Assembly: GCA_034437895.1 (NCBI GenBank) | Contig: DAOTTO010000412.1 | Location: 1-27,751, forward strand | DNA from: JANRLJ01 sp034437895 | Lineage (GTDB): Bacteria; Chloroflexota; Anaerolineae; Aggregatilineales; Phototrophicaceae | Direction of reading: 5' to 3' | Length of the DNA: 27,751 nt | Part shown: in pieces, positions 7,279 through 16,032 of the stretch | Numbering within the stretch: position 1 is the stretch's first letter | Layout of the letters: every line of letters starts with the position of its first letter | Made by a program: the position numbers and the translations under genes | Notes under the pieces: generated by a model | Seen by the model: the letters and a program-made list of their open reading frames with translations, nothing else | Database searches by the model: none | What the model was told of the DNA's origin: nothing

Positions 7279-9132
7279 TTATTCATCTCCGCTCAACGCG
7301 ACGCTAAAAGTGAAGACACTGCCTTTGCCCGGTTCACTTTCGATTTCGATGAAACTGCCCATTTGCTCAACCAAATTGCGCGTAATCGAGAATCCAAGCC
7401 CTGTGCCGGGCTGAGAACGGGTGTATTTATCGTCCGCCCGCCAGAATTTTGTGCCGAGCATGGCTTTCGCTTTTTCGTTTAAGCCAATGCCTGTATCCGA
7501 GACACTAAATTGGATGCGATCATCCGTCCGCTTTGCGCGTAAGGTGATGGTGCCGCCGTCAGGTGTGTATTTATAGGCGTTGGTGACGAGGTTCGTCAGG
7601 ACTTGCAGCAAGCGATAATAATCGACTTGCATATTCGGCATTTGGGTTTCCACTTCTTCGATAAATTGGTGATTACGGGCTTGGATTTGTGGCAGGGTGC
7701 CGTCTTTTACGGCCTGAATAACGCTTTCAACAGGGACGAGTGTTTCTTCCATAAAAAAGTGGCCGCTTTCGATGCGGCTGATGTCGGCAAGGTCGGAAAC
7801 CAAGATTTCCATGCGCTTGACGGTATCTTTGATCTTGGTCAGGTAGTCGATTTGACGCTCCGTCAAGCCGCCTTGCATCATCATCAATTCCGCATAACCA
7901 CCGATGCCATTCATGGGCGCTTTTAAGTCATGGGCGACAATACCGACGAATTCACTTTTGGCTTTATCGGCGGATTTGACCGCCGCATACAGCCGCGCAT
8001 TTTCGATGGCGACGGCGGCACGGGCAATCACCCGTGCAACGCGATCTTGCTGCTCCTCGGTGAAGGCATGGGCATCGTTGTGCTTTAAGACCACCGCGCC
8101 AATCACTTCTTGTTCGCGGCGGATGGGCATAATCAAGATGGTTTCGATGCCGAAGCGTCCAGCATCAAAAGTGATTGGTTTCCCACTTTTGATGACATCC
8201 CACACCTGCGGATACACATTATCGAGATAGGCTGGACTCGCATCGTTTTCCGCGATTCCGTAATGATGTACGGCGTGAACGTGCGGGGGGTCGCCTTCGA
8301 TTAAGCCGAGATGCCCACTCGTCGCGCTGGAAACACGACACGCCCATTCCAGCGTAAAGAAAGTGGCTTTATCTGCGTCCAACGTCTCATTCATGAGCAG
8401 ATCGATACGCCGAAGCTGCTGCAATTCATCCACACGCAGGGCAAGTTCGCGGTCTGTGGCGTTAAAGAGGATGGCGTTATCGAGCGCGACAGCCGCTTGC
8501 CCGGAAAACGCATCGAGCGCTTCTAAATCTTCCTGACGAAATAAGGCAGACATGGCACGGCTATCTACATAAACCACGCCGATGACGTTGCCACGCGCCC
8601 GCAAGGGAGTTGCCATGATACTGCGGAGTGACTGTGCGACGATGCTGGCTTGTCCGGCGAAGCGCGGGTCTTCCGCGGCATTGGTTGTGAGTAAGGGAAG
8701 GCCAGTATCCAGCACCTGATTCGTGACTGTCCGGCTGAATTTAAAATTGTCGCTGGTGAGGGTTTGTTGGTCGAGGTTACGCGCTGCTTTGACTTCTAAT
8801 CCGCCGTCGTCATCACGCAGCATCAGGAAACCGCGTTCAGCGCCTGTGAGTTGGATGATCGAATCCATGACTTGATCCAGCACCGTTTGCAGATCGAGTG
8901 AGGAACCCATCAATCGACTGACATTGTAAAGCGCCTCGAACCGTCCGGCATTGGTTTGCTGCTTTTGGCCTGCGCCGACGCGCTCTAACAGTTCGTGGAG
9001 TTTGTCGATTTGTTTGCCTAAAAATGCTGCGTCAAGCCGCCCCGCCTTCACTTGGCTGCGGAGTAGATTGAGGTTGTTCCGCATATTGGCGATTTCAAAC
9101 TCGGTAACGGGCGTACTTTTATCACTGCTCAT
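7279..9132 (-). CDS. GAF-GAF hybrid-type sensor histidine kinase
   Basis: 617 residues, no membrane segments. An N-terminal coiled coil (about 10-60) is followed by GAF domain 1 (about 65-222), GAF domain 2 (about 240-382), the dimerisation/H-box region (VGIVAHDLKAPMNGIGGY, His401) and a HATPase domain. The latter has N-box NAYKYTPDGG near 518, G1 DTGIG near 546 and G2 GTGLGF near 576. All catalytic boxes are intact. GAF domains bind small ligands or chromophores. Neither GAF here has an obvious conserved Cys for a bilin, and the ligand is unknown. Its ATG overlaps the stop of the nth gene (ATGA, 4 bases), and the PIG-L gene follows after 5 bases. Confidence 0.94.
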   Translation of the reverse strand: MSSDKSTPVTEFEIANMRNNLNLLRSQVKAGRLDAAFLGKQIDKLHELLERVGAGQKQQTNAGRFEALYNVSRLMGSSLDLQTVLDQVMDSIIQLTGAERGFLMLRDDDGGLEVKAARNLDQQTLTSDNFKFSRTVTNQVLDTGLPLLTTNAAEDPRFAGQASIVAQSLRSIMATPLRARGNVIGVVYVDSRAMSALFRQEDLEALDAFSGQAAVALDNAILFNATDRELALRVDELQQLRRIDLLMNETLDADKATFFTLEWACRVSSATSGHLGLIEGDPPHVHAVHHYGIAENDASPAYLDNVYPQVWDVIKSGKPITFDAGRFGIETILIMPIRREQEVIGAVVLKHNDAHAFTEEQQDRVARVIARAAVAIENARLYAAVKSADKAKSEFVGIVAHDLKAPMNGIGGYAELMMMQGGLTERQIDYLTKIKDTVKRMEILVSDLADISRIESGHFFMEETLVPVESVIQAVKDGTLPQIQARNHQFIEEVETQMPNMQVDYYRLLQVLTNLVTNAYKYTPDGGTITLRAKRTDDRIQFSVSDTGIGLNEKAKAMLGTKFWRADDKYTRSQPGTGLGFSITRNLVEQMGSFIEIESEPGKGSVFTFSVALSGDE

Positions 9133-9854
9133 GTAAGTTCAACTTTATCGCTTTGATGAACGGTTGCGTAATAATCACAATAGGCCGTCAGCGGACAGCG
9201 CTCACAGGCGGGTTTCCGCGCATGGCAGGTATCGCGCCCATGACGGATCAGGTAAATATGGAAGGCATAATAATCTTCTGGCGGCACGATGGATTCCATG
9301 ACGGGATGCGCTTTATCCGCCGTGATTCTATCGGGTAAAAAGCCCACCCGCATCCCGACGCGGTGAATATGCGTATCCACTGGAAAAGCGGGTAAATTAA
9401 AGGCGAAGCACAAGACAATCGCCGCCGTTTTGGGGCCAACACCGTCAAGATTCACCAGCCAAGTGCGGGCTTCTTCCAGCGGCATCTCCTTCAGGAAGTC
9501 GATATTAAATTCGCCGCGTTGATCTCTAATAAATTCTAAAACTTTTTGAATGCGTGGTGCTTTTTGGTTTGCCAACCCCGCCGGACGCAGCACGTCGATT
9601 AATTCTTCTGTCGGCGCGTTGACGACTTCTTCCCAATCGGAAAAATGTTTTTTGAGCGCGAAAAATGCCCGGTCACGGTTAACGTCATTGGTGTTCTGGC
9701 TCAAGATGCAGCTTACCAGTTCATCCATCGCGTCTTGCGTATAGTGCCAGATGATGGGGCCGTAAACTTCGCTCAGTATATCAAGCACCGGCGTATATTT
9801 GGCACGACGGCGCTCAAAATCAGGAATGGATTGTACAGGTATTGGTTTAGTCAT
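9129..9854 (-). CDS. nth: Endonuclease III-type DNA glycosylase/AP lyase
   Basis: 241 residues. Base-excision repair of oxidised pyrimidines. The helix-hairpin-helix is LDGVGPKTAAIV with catalytic Lys142, followed by the catalytic Asp160 in FPVDTHIHRVG. The C-terminal 4Fe-4S cluster motif is C-x6-C-x2-C-x5-C (Cys210, 217, 220, 226), exactly the E. coli Nth spacing. It is about 30 residues longer than E. coli Nth, mainly at the N-terminus. It has no strong ribosome binding site. The stop overlaps the start of the GAF kinase gene, which suggests translational coupling of a repair enzyme with a sensor kinase. Confidence 0.95.
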   Translation of the reverse strand: MTKPIPVQSIPDFERRRAKYTPVLDILSEVYGPIIWHYTQDAMDELVSCILSQNTNDVNRDRAFFALKKHFSDWEEVVNAPTEELIDVLRPAGLANQKAPRIQKVLEFIRDQRGEFNIDFLKEMPLEEARTWLVNLDGVGPKTAAIVLCFAFNLPAFPVDTHIHRVGMRVGFLPDRITADKAHPVMESIVPPEDYYAFHIYLIRHGRDTCHARKPACERCPLTAYCDYYATVHQSDKVELT

Positions 9855-9898
9855 TATTCAATTCTAAGTCCGGTTAAAGAACGTGGCAAGCTAAAGCA

Positions 9899-11053
9899 TT
9901 AATTATTAAGCGGTTGTAACGTTCCAATGTAGGTGGCCTCGGCGATTCGCTCTAGGCGGCGATCCGTCAGATTAATTTTCCAGGTGCCATCACGGATGGG
10001 ACTGGTGAAGATGATGGTGGAGTTATCTTCCGTCCAGGCGACAGGATGCACAAAAGTTGTGATGGGTTCGGTCAGCGTTTCTTGGGTCATCGCTTGCAAA
10101 TCCACAAAGATAAAGACCGTCCTTGTCGTCTGCTGCGGTGAGCCAAAATTGGCGATCTGTGCCAGCGCATAAACAGCGCGTGTGCCATCATCCGTGATGA
10201 GCATATCACCCGCCAGCGTGTAATTTCGCAGGCGTGGGGCAGGAATCACTTGATTGACATCCGCGCCCAAATCATAAACGCGCAGATCAAAGCCAGTCTG
10301 ATCTGCGGATAAACTCATCCGCAAAAATAAACCTGCCCCCACTCCCGCGCCGCATAAACAGCCAAGCTGTTCTTCGCCCGGAAGCGGCGTGACATCGCCC
10401 GTTGTAAGATTAAGCGCGAACACGCCAGCATACTGCTCAATCGGCATAAAATTGCTGAGACCATCCGGGTGCAAATCCATGTAAAGCGCGGTTAAATCTG
10501 TGCTGAACGCCAACGGCAAGGCGCGTAAGCCATCATTTCGGGGACCATCAACGAGTGCTTGCTGCTGATTCGTACCGTCGCTGTTGGCTATTGTTGTGAT
10601 CGTCACAAGCTGACCGGAAGCATCACTGTTTGTCAGTGTCCAAGCGATACGACTTTCATCATCAGAAACTAGCCAATCAATCCGGCGCGTTTCTTGGGTA
10701 GGGAGGATAAACGGATGGGGGCGCACCTCGCCGTCTGGCGTGGCGAGCATGACTTGACGGCTTGAGGTGTCATAATAGAGAATTGCTTGGCCCGCTGCTG
10801 TATAACGCTCTCCGTAGGCTTCAACTTCGACCTGTGCGCCTGTCAGCCCATCGACGAAGATCAACTGGTCGAGTCCGGTTTCGTCGATGCTGCGGCGCAA
10901 AAAGACCGTCCAAGGATGATTTAGAGTATCTATCGGCTCAGGGGTCGTCACTTGGGCGGCGGTCAGCGGCGTGAAGGCCAGTAGGAGCAGGAGAATCCCT
11001 AAAAATCGCGGTAACATTTGATTTTGAATTTTCACTTTTGGCTCATCGCTCAT
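9899..11053 (-). CDS. Exported beta-propeller-like (TolB/WD40-like) protein
   Basis: 384 residues from the longest start. A start at the internal ATG at 11017 (MLPRFLGILLLLLAFTPLTA) would place a classical signal peptide at the very N-terminus and may be correct. The longer start overlaps the sirtuin stop by 11 bases. The mature part is a series of beta-rich repeats with patterns such as VSDDESRIAWTL, TDDGTRAVYALAQ and TEDNSTIIFTSPIRDGTWKI, typical of TolB-like propellers. A CLCGAG motif lies near residue 232. No catalytic motif is recognised. It probably acts outside the cell or at the membrane as a binding or scaffold protein. Confidence 0.75.
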   Translation of the reverse strand: MSDEPKVKIQNQMLPRFLGILLLLLAFTPLTAAQVTTPEPIDTLNHPWTVFLRRSIDETGLDQLIFVDGLTGAQVEVEAYGERYTAAGQAILYYDTSSRQVMLATPDGEVRPHPFILPTQETRRIDWLVSDDESRIAWTLTNSDASGQLVTITTIANSDGTNQQQALVDGPRNDGLRALPLAFSTDLTALYMDLHPDGLSNFMPIEQYAGVFALNLTTGDVTPLPGEEQLGCLCGAGVGAGLFLRMSLSADQTGFDLRVYDLGADVNQVIPAPRLRNYTLAGDMLITDDGTRAVYALAQIANFGSPQQTTRTVFIFVDLQAMTQETLTEPITTFVHPVAWTEDNSTIIFTSPIRDGTWKINLTDRRLERIAEATYIGTLQPLNN

Positions 11054-11825
11054 TGCTCAAGACTTCTAACACTTGTGGCAGCATGACCCCCGAAGCCCCT
11101 TCCAATTTAATATCGGCGAGGCGCGTAATCGGGGTGATGTCGGGATTCACTTCGATGATCGTCGCACGCGCATGTTTTGCGATGTCGGGGAGTTGGGCGG
11201 CAGGAGATACTAGTCCTGATGTCCCGACGACGATCATGACATCGCAGGTCGAACTGGCTTGCGATGCTGCTTCAAGCTGTGCTTTCGGCAGGATTTCCCC
11301 GAACCAGACCACATTCGGGCGCACCCAACGCCCACAGTGTGGGCAGGGCGGCGGGCCGCTGGTTTTATCCCAGTCAATCCGCGAGACATCAATTAGGGTG
11401 GGGTTGCCTTGGCAATTATAAAAACATTTGCTTTGCGCGATGCTGCCATGTAGGTGAATGACGTTTTTGCTGCCTGCTTGCTCGTGCAGGTCATCCACAT
11501 TTTGTGTGATGACCTCTAATGACGGAAAGCGCTTTTCTAGTTCAGCTAAGGCAAAGTGGCCGGGGTTGGGTTGAGCTTTTCGGACGATCTCACGCCGGAA
11601 TTCGTACCAGTCCCACACAAGTTTAGGATTTGCTTGAAAGGCTTGCGGGGTTGCTAATTGCTGCGGGTCATATTTTGCCCACAGCCCATCCATCGTATCC
11701 CGAAAGGTCGGTACGCCCGATTCTTTACTGACCCCCGCCCCCGTCAATACGACAATGTGCTGACTATTTTTAATCAGATGGGCAGCTAGGCGAATCGCGT
11801 TATTTAATTCGGGAATTTGGCTCAT
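11043..11825 (-). CDS. cobB: Sirtuin NAD-dependent protein deacylase (class III type)
   Basis: 260 residues from the ATG at 11825, which has AGGTG seven bases upstream. The longer frame to 11861 has no such site. It removes acyl groups from lysines using NAD. NAD-binding motifs are GAGVSKESGVPTFRD (about 29-43) and QNVDDLH (108-114). The catalytic His is in HLHGS (His126). Zinc ligands are probably Cys134, Cys138, Cys161 and Cys164 (CPHCGRWVRPNVVWFGE). Tyr74 and Arg77 in WYEFRR match the Y-x-x-R signature of SIRT5/CobB enzymes that also remove succinyl or malonyl groups. It is the first gene of the probable six-gene minus-strand operon and is divergent from the cyclase gene. Confidence 0.94.
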   Translation of the reverse strand: MSQIPELNNAIRLAAHLIKNSQHIVVLTGAGVSKESGVPTFRDTMDGLWAKYDPQQLATPQAFQANPKLVWDWYEFRREIVRKAQPNPGHFALAELEKRFPSLEVITQNVDDLHEQAGSKNVIHLHGSIAQSKCFYNCQGNPTLIDVSRIDWDKTSGPPPCPHCGRWVRPNVVWFGEILPKAQLEAASQASSTCDVMIVVGTSGLVSPAAQLPDIAKHARATIIEVNPDITPITRLADIKLEGASGVMLPQVLEVLSNER

Positions 11826-11951
11826 TGGCAGGCACCTAAACGCAATACAAACGATATTCAATCTATATTTTCAAATATCACACAATCTCACAAGTCGACA
11901 CCGACGTAAAATAGTATAGATCATAGACCACATTATCGGAACACAAATATC

Positions 11952-13820
11952 ATGGCATATCCCGAACTGCACTTTCACTGGGAATGGCAGCTTAAATCAA
12001 CCCCCGAAGAACTCTGGCCTTTTGTGTCGGATACCAATCGTTTTAATCATGATACAGGCGCAGGTGTACTAGAAAAGCGCACGAGCGACACGCCAACCGT
12101 GAATGCCCGACGGTTGCTGCGGATTTATGCGTTTGGGATGCCGTTTGAATGGGAAGAAGAACCCTACGAATGGGTGCGTCCCTATTATTTTAGCGCGGTC
12201 AGGCATTACACCAAAGGTTTAGTTGCTCAGTCGCGTATCTTGACGGAAATGAAGTCTATTCCAGGCGGGACGCTCCTTTCCCACAATGTCTGGATTCGAC
12301 CCAGAAATGTCGTTGGGCGGATTGCCGTGCCGCTGCAAATTAAACTCAACAGCGGACGAATTTTTGAGAAGGTGTTTCAAGATTATGACCAAAGAGCCGT
12401 TAAAGGCGAAGCGATGCCTTTAGCGCTTGCTGAAGCGGTTGAATTCGCACCCGGCGGCGAGGAACGCTTGATGAATTTGCGGGAGCGCTTGCTGAACGAG
12501 GACGTAAAGCCAGCATTGGTAGATCGGCTGATCGAACTCATTAAAACAGGTGATGAAATTACATTAGCGAAAATGCGGCCTTATCTGTTGGCGGATACGT
12601 GGGGTGTCCCTCGGCGTGAGGCGTTAACGGTGTTTTTATTAGCGACCCGACTCGGCCTTTTGGATTTACAGTGGGATTTGTTGTGTCCCTTATGCCGAGG
12701 GGCAAAACAATCCAGTTCCAGCTTAAGCGGCCTCACCCCGCAAGTGCATTGCGATGCTTGCAACATCGACTTTACTGTGAATTTTGAGCGTTCCGTCGAA
12801 TTGACCTTCAAGCCGAATGCGTCCATCCGTGAACTCAGCGTCGGGGATTTTTGTACTGGTGGGCCGCAGGTCACGCCGCATATTGCCATGCAGCAGTTGA
12901 TGCAGCCACATGAAGAAGGTACCTTACAGCCGATTTTAGAAAAAGGCCGCTATCGGGTGCGGACTTTGATGCTGCGCGGCGGACAGTATGTGCGTGTGGG
13001 CTTAGATGGGGAAGACCATCTGACATTGACCGCCACATCTGAGGATTGGCCTAATGTCGAGCCGATTATGAAGCCTAACGCCACCTTAACGCTCAAAAAT
13101 GTAACCGATGAAGAACAACTTTTCATTTTAGAACGGTTGGCGTGGAGCGATCAGGTCGTCACAGCGGCGGAAGTGACGACGATGCAGTTATTCCGCGATT
13201 TATTCTCAAGTGAGGCGCTGCGTCCGGGCGAGCAAATTTCCGTTGGTCGCTTGACGATTCTGTTCACCGATTTGCGCGGTTCAACCAGTCTCTATCGTGA
13301 AATTGGCGATGCGCCCGCTTTCGGCCTAGTGATGAATCATTTTGATGTGTTGAAAAGTGCTATTGCCGAAGAGGGTGGCGCGATTGTGAAGACGATTGGC
13401 GACGCGGTGATGGCTGTTTTCCCGCGTCCAGACTCGGCCATTCGTGCCATCCTCAAAGCGCAGAAAAAACTCGCCGCCGGGGAGGATGGTAATCTTCCGC
13501 TGCGGCTCAAGGTCGGCATCCATTATGGCGCTTGTATCGCCGTCACATTAAATGACCGCCTCGATTATTTTGGCTCAACGGTCAATTTGGCGGCACGGCT
13601 GGAAGGATTTTCCACCGGTAACGATATTGTGGTTTCGGCGGAAGTCTATTTTGACCCATCTGTATCGGCACTCGTGCGCGAAAAATCGCTGGAAACCGAA
13701 TCATTCCTTACGGAACTTAAGGGTTTCGGCAGCAATTTGTTTGAATTATGGCGGTTTCGGATGCCGGAAGATTTATTTGTCTCGGCTGACAGCGAAACCA
13801 CTCATAAATTGTTTTTGTAG
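11952..13820 (+). CDS. SRPBCC / zinc-ribbon / class III adenylate or guanylate cyclase fusion
   Basis: 622 residues, soluble. Residues 1-150 resemble a START/SRPBCC ligand-binding fold (HFHWEWQLKSTPEELWPFVSD). Residues about 155-425 form a middle region with a CPLC...CDAC zinc-ribbon pair (Cys245, 248, 267, 270), similar to the cyclase-associated domain I recall as DUF5939. Residues about 430-600 are a class III cyclase catalytic domain. Metal-binding Asp440 is in LFTDLRGST and Asp484 in TIGDAVMAVF. The purine-contact candidates are Lys480 and Asp538 (LDYFG), and transition-state residues are Asn545 and Arg549 (STVNLAARLE). All look intact, so it is probably active, with cAMP somewhat more likely than cGMP. 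The ribosome binding site is weak. Its last 48 bases overlap the convergent permease gene. Confidence 0.9.
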   Translation: MAYPELHFHWEWQLKSTPEELWPFVSDTNRFNHDTGAGVLEKRTSDTPTVNARRLLRIYAFGMPFEWEEEPYEWVRPYYFSAVRHYTKGLVAQSRILTEMKSIPGGTLLSHNVWIRPRNVVGRIAVPLQIKLNSGRIFEKVFQDYDQRAVKGEAMPLALAEAVEFAPGGEERLMNLRERLLNEDVKPALVDRLIELIKTGDEITLAKMRPYLLADTWGVPRREALTVFLLATRLGLLDLQWDLLCPLCRGAKQSSSSLSGLTPQVHCDACNIDFTVNFERSVELTFKPNASIRELSVGDFCTGGPQVTPHIAMQQLMQPHEEGTLQPILEKGRYRVRTLMLRGGQYVRVGLDGEDHLTLTATSEDWPNVEPIMKPNATLTLKNVTDEEQLFILERLAWSDQVVTAAEVTTMQLFRDLFSSEALRPGEQISVGRLTILFTDLRGSTSLYREIGDAPAFGLVMNHFDVLKSAIAEEGGAIVKTIGDAVMAVFPRPDSAIRAILKAQKKLAAGEDGNLPLRLKVGIHYGACIAVTLNDRLDYFGSTVNLAARLEGFSTGNDIVVSAEVYFDPSVSALVREKSLETESFLTELKGFGSNLFELWRFRMPEDLFVSADSETTHKLFL

Positions 13821-14654
13821 AGCCAAAAACACAATCAGCGGCGGGATGCTGGCGATCACAGCGGCGAGCATCACCGGCCCATATTCAATGCTGGTATCGC
13901 CCCCACTCACCGAGGCAATACCCACTTGAACCACATCCAGCGATTGCGACGTGATAATCATGCTAGGCCACAGGTACATATTCCAAGCATAGATGAACTG
14001 CACAACTGCCAGCGCCCCGATGGTGTTCCAGCTAATGGGGACGAGAACACGCATCAGAAATTGCAGCGGATTCGCGCCGTCAAGCTGCGCTGCTTCGGAA
14101 AGTTCGGCAGGAATATTGGCGAAATGCTGACGGAATAAAAAGGTGCCAGTGGCGCTGGCAAGGAACGGGACGATTAAGGCCGTGTAGCTATCCGCCCATC
14201 CTAGCTGATTCACAAATCGGAACAGCGCAATAATCAATACCTCTGTTGGCATCATCAGCGTGATTAGAATGAAGCCAAACACCAGCCATTTGCCCGGAAA
14301 ACGAAAATAGACGAAGGCCAGCCCCGCCAAAAGTGAGAGGATGGTTTTACCAATCGTGATGGCAACGGCCATGACTGCGCTGTTGACCATGTAATTCTGT
14401 AGCTGGCGAACTTCGATCACACTATCCCAATTTTCCCAGAACGAATTTCCCGGCGAGAATTGGTAACGGAACACCTCTGAATTGCTTTGTGTACTGACCA
14501 AAATGGCATAAAACAGCGGAAATCCGATAAAAAAACAGGCGATGAGCAAGACGAGATGAGCGTACCAGCGCTTGGGCAGCACAGTTGTCATGATCTGTTG
14601 CAGGGTGTTTTCCCTATTGAGCGTGTTGGGGCGATCTTGCGAGATACTAGTCAT
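13773..14654 (-). CDS. ABC importer permease (MalG/UgpE type)
   Basis: 293 residues, six predicted membrane helices, starting near residue 30. The EAA loop that contacts the ATPase is PAELSEAAQLDGANPLQF, with the typical E-A-A and G spacing. It belongs to the carbohydrate-uptake-1 family (MalG, UgpE, LacG-like). It starts 3 bases after the stop of the preceding permease gene, so the two are translated as a pair. The C-terminus (LALQKQFMSGFAVSRDK) is in the normal place for the family, so the 48-base tail-to-tail overlap with the cyclase gene is probably due to an extended cyclase end. Confidence 0.93.
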   Translation of the reverse strand: MTSISQDRPNTLNRENTLQQIMTTVLPKRWYAHLVLLIACFFIGFPLFYAILVSTQSNSEVFRYQFSPGNSFWENWDSVIEVRQLQNYMVNSAVMAVAITIGKTILSLLAGLAFVYFRFPGKWLVFGFILITLMMPTEVLIIALFRFVNQLGWADSYTALIVPFLASATGTFLFRQHFANIPAELSEAAQLDGANPLQFLMRVLVPISWNTIGALAVVQFIYAWNMYLWPSMIITSQSLDVVQVGIASVSGGDTSIEYGPVMLAAVIASIPPLIVFLALQKQFMSGFAVSRDK

Positions 14655-14657
14655 GAT

Positions 14658-15881
14658 TTAGGCTCCGTAGGTAACTTGCCGACCACTGCTTCTAAATTGA
14701 ATTACAGTAAGCGCGATGACCATCAAGAACAAGACGATGGCTTGGGCGGCTGCCTTGCCTAGATCGCTGTTTTGAATGCCGGTTTGATACACGCGATACA
14801 TCATCGTCGTTGTGGATTGCAGCGGCCCACCGCCGGGCGTGAGGTAATCAATCGTCCCAAACGTATCGAAAAAGGCATAGGTTGTATTGGTGACGATCAA
14901 GAAGAACGTAATCGGCGAGAGCAGCGGAATCACAATATACCAAAAACGTTTAAGCACATTCGCACCGTCAATGCTGCCTGCTTCTAACAAATCTTTCGGC
15001 ACATTTTGTAAGCCAGCGATGTAAAACAAGACATTAAAGCCCATCGACTTCCAAATGCTGGCGATGATGATCGTCCAAGGCGCGACATCCGGGTCATTCG
15101 TCCAGCCGATACTCAGCCCTAACAAATCACGGGTGAAGTGATTGATGATGCCGCCTGTTGGGTTGAACATCAGCAGAAAGATGATGCCAGCAATCGCGGG
15201 TGAGATGGCATAAGGCCAAACGAGTAAGGTACGGTAAATGGCTGCCCCGCGAATGGGGAGATACGCCATTGTCGCAATAAATAGTGAGAGCGACAGGCCG
15301 ATAATGACAATGGCTAATGACATAGCGACGGTGTTTACGAAGCTGTTGATAAAATCTCTATTGGAGGAGCCAGGTTCGACCAACCGCGTAAAGTTGTCTA
15401 CACACACAAAGGCGGTGCGCCCCGGCGAGTCAAGCCGTGCCAAAAGGCTTGAAAGGCGGACAGTATCAAGTGACGGATAATATAAAAACATCAATAAGAT
15501 AATTAAAGTTGGTGCAAGCAAAACGAGCGGCATCAGCCGACTCTTAAAGGTTCCTTGTGTGGGCTGTGTGCCGGAACTGAAGATCGCCGCTAAATTCCCG
15601 CTATGTATCCAACGTTGAGCGACCCATCCCAAAGCATAGAGGGATAAAAGCATCCCAGTGCCGATCAAAATCAGCCCGAAAGCAATATCATAATTGCTGC
15701 GTTCTGTTTCAAATGTGCAAAAGTTAAGCGGCACCATAAACAGCAGTGTGCCGAGTGCGCCGCCAACCGCGCCAATGCCTGCACCGAGTAAAATATGTCC
15801 GCCGCGCCGGAAGAAGAAAGCCATCAACAGTGCGCCGATGCCTGCCGCCGCCAGAATGATGAGGAGAGGAGAAATAATCAT
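14658..15881 (-). CDS. ABC importer permease (MalF/UgpA type) with extra N-terminal helices
   Basis: 407 residues against about 290-310 for a UgpA-type permease. The first ~110 residues add about three hydrophobic helices (around 3-22, 28-52 and 68-90), reminiscent of MalF, which also has additional N-terminal helices. The core from about 115 on has six helices, and the EAA loop is PKDLLEAGSIDGANVLKRFW. It forms the heterodimeric channel with the permease that follows. The binding protein lies upstream, separated by 151 bases that hold a GTAGGGGCG palindrome, which may lower expression relative to the binding protein. Confidence 0.92.
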   Translation of the reverse strand: MIISPLLIILAAAGIGALLMAFFFRRGGHILLGAGIGAVGGALGTLLFMVPLNFCTFETERSNYDIAFGLILIGTGMLLSLYALGWVAQRWIHSGNLAAIFSSGTQPTQGTFKSRLMPLVLLAPTLIILLMFLYYPSLDTVRLSSLLARLDSPGRTAFVCVDNFTRLVEPGSSNRDFINSFVNTVAMSLAIVIIGLSLSLFIATMAYLPIRGAAIYRTLLVWPYAISPAIAGIIFLLMFNPTGGIINHFTRDLLGLSIGWTNDPDVAPWTIIIASIWKSMGFNVLFYIAGLQNVPKDLLEAGSIDGANVLKRFWYIVIPLLSPITFFLIVTNTTYAFFDTFGTIDYLTPGGGPLQSTTTMMYRVYQTGIQNSDLGKAAAQAIVLFLMVIALTVIQFRSSGRQVTYGA

Positions 15882-15931
15882 AAGCGTTTGCCTTAGCTGG
15901 ATCGTAGGATTTCGCGTGATTAATGTTAATG

Positions 15932-15963
15932 GTAGGGGCGCAGCATGGTGCCTGCGCCCCTAC
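15932..15963. repeat. GTAGGGGCG palindromic element, copy 2 (binding protein-permease gap)
   Basis: GTAGGGGCGCAG (15932-15943) and CTGCGCCCCTAC (15952-15963) are a perfect 12-bp inverted repeat with an 8-base loop. It lies inside a transporter operon, where such hairpins commonly stabilise the upstream mRNA segment. It shares its core with copies 1 and 3. Confidence 0.75.
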
Positions 15964-16032
15964 AAAGATTTTTATTTCACGATTTCCGCAGACTTAAGCA
16001 GAAAATCTTGTGTTGTTACCTATCGCAGTCGA

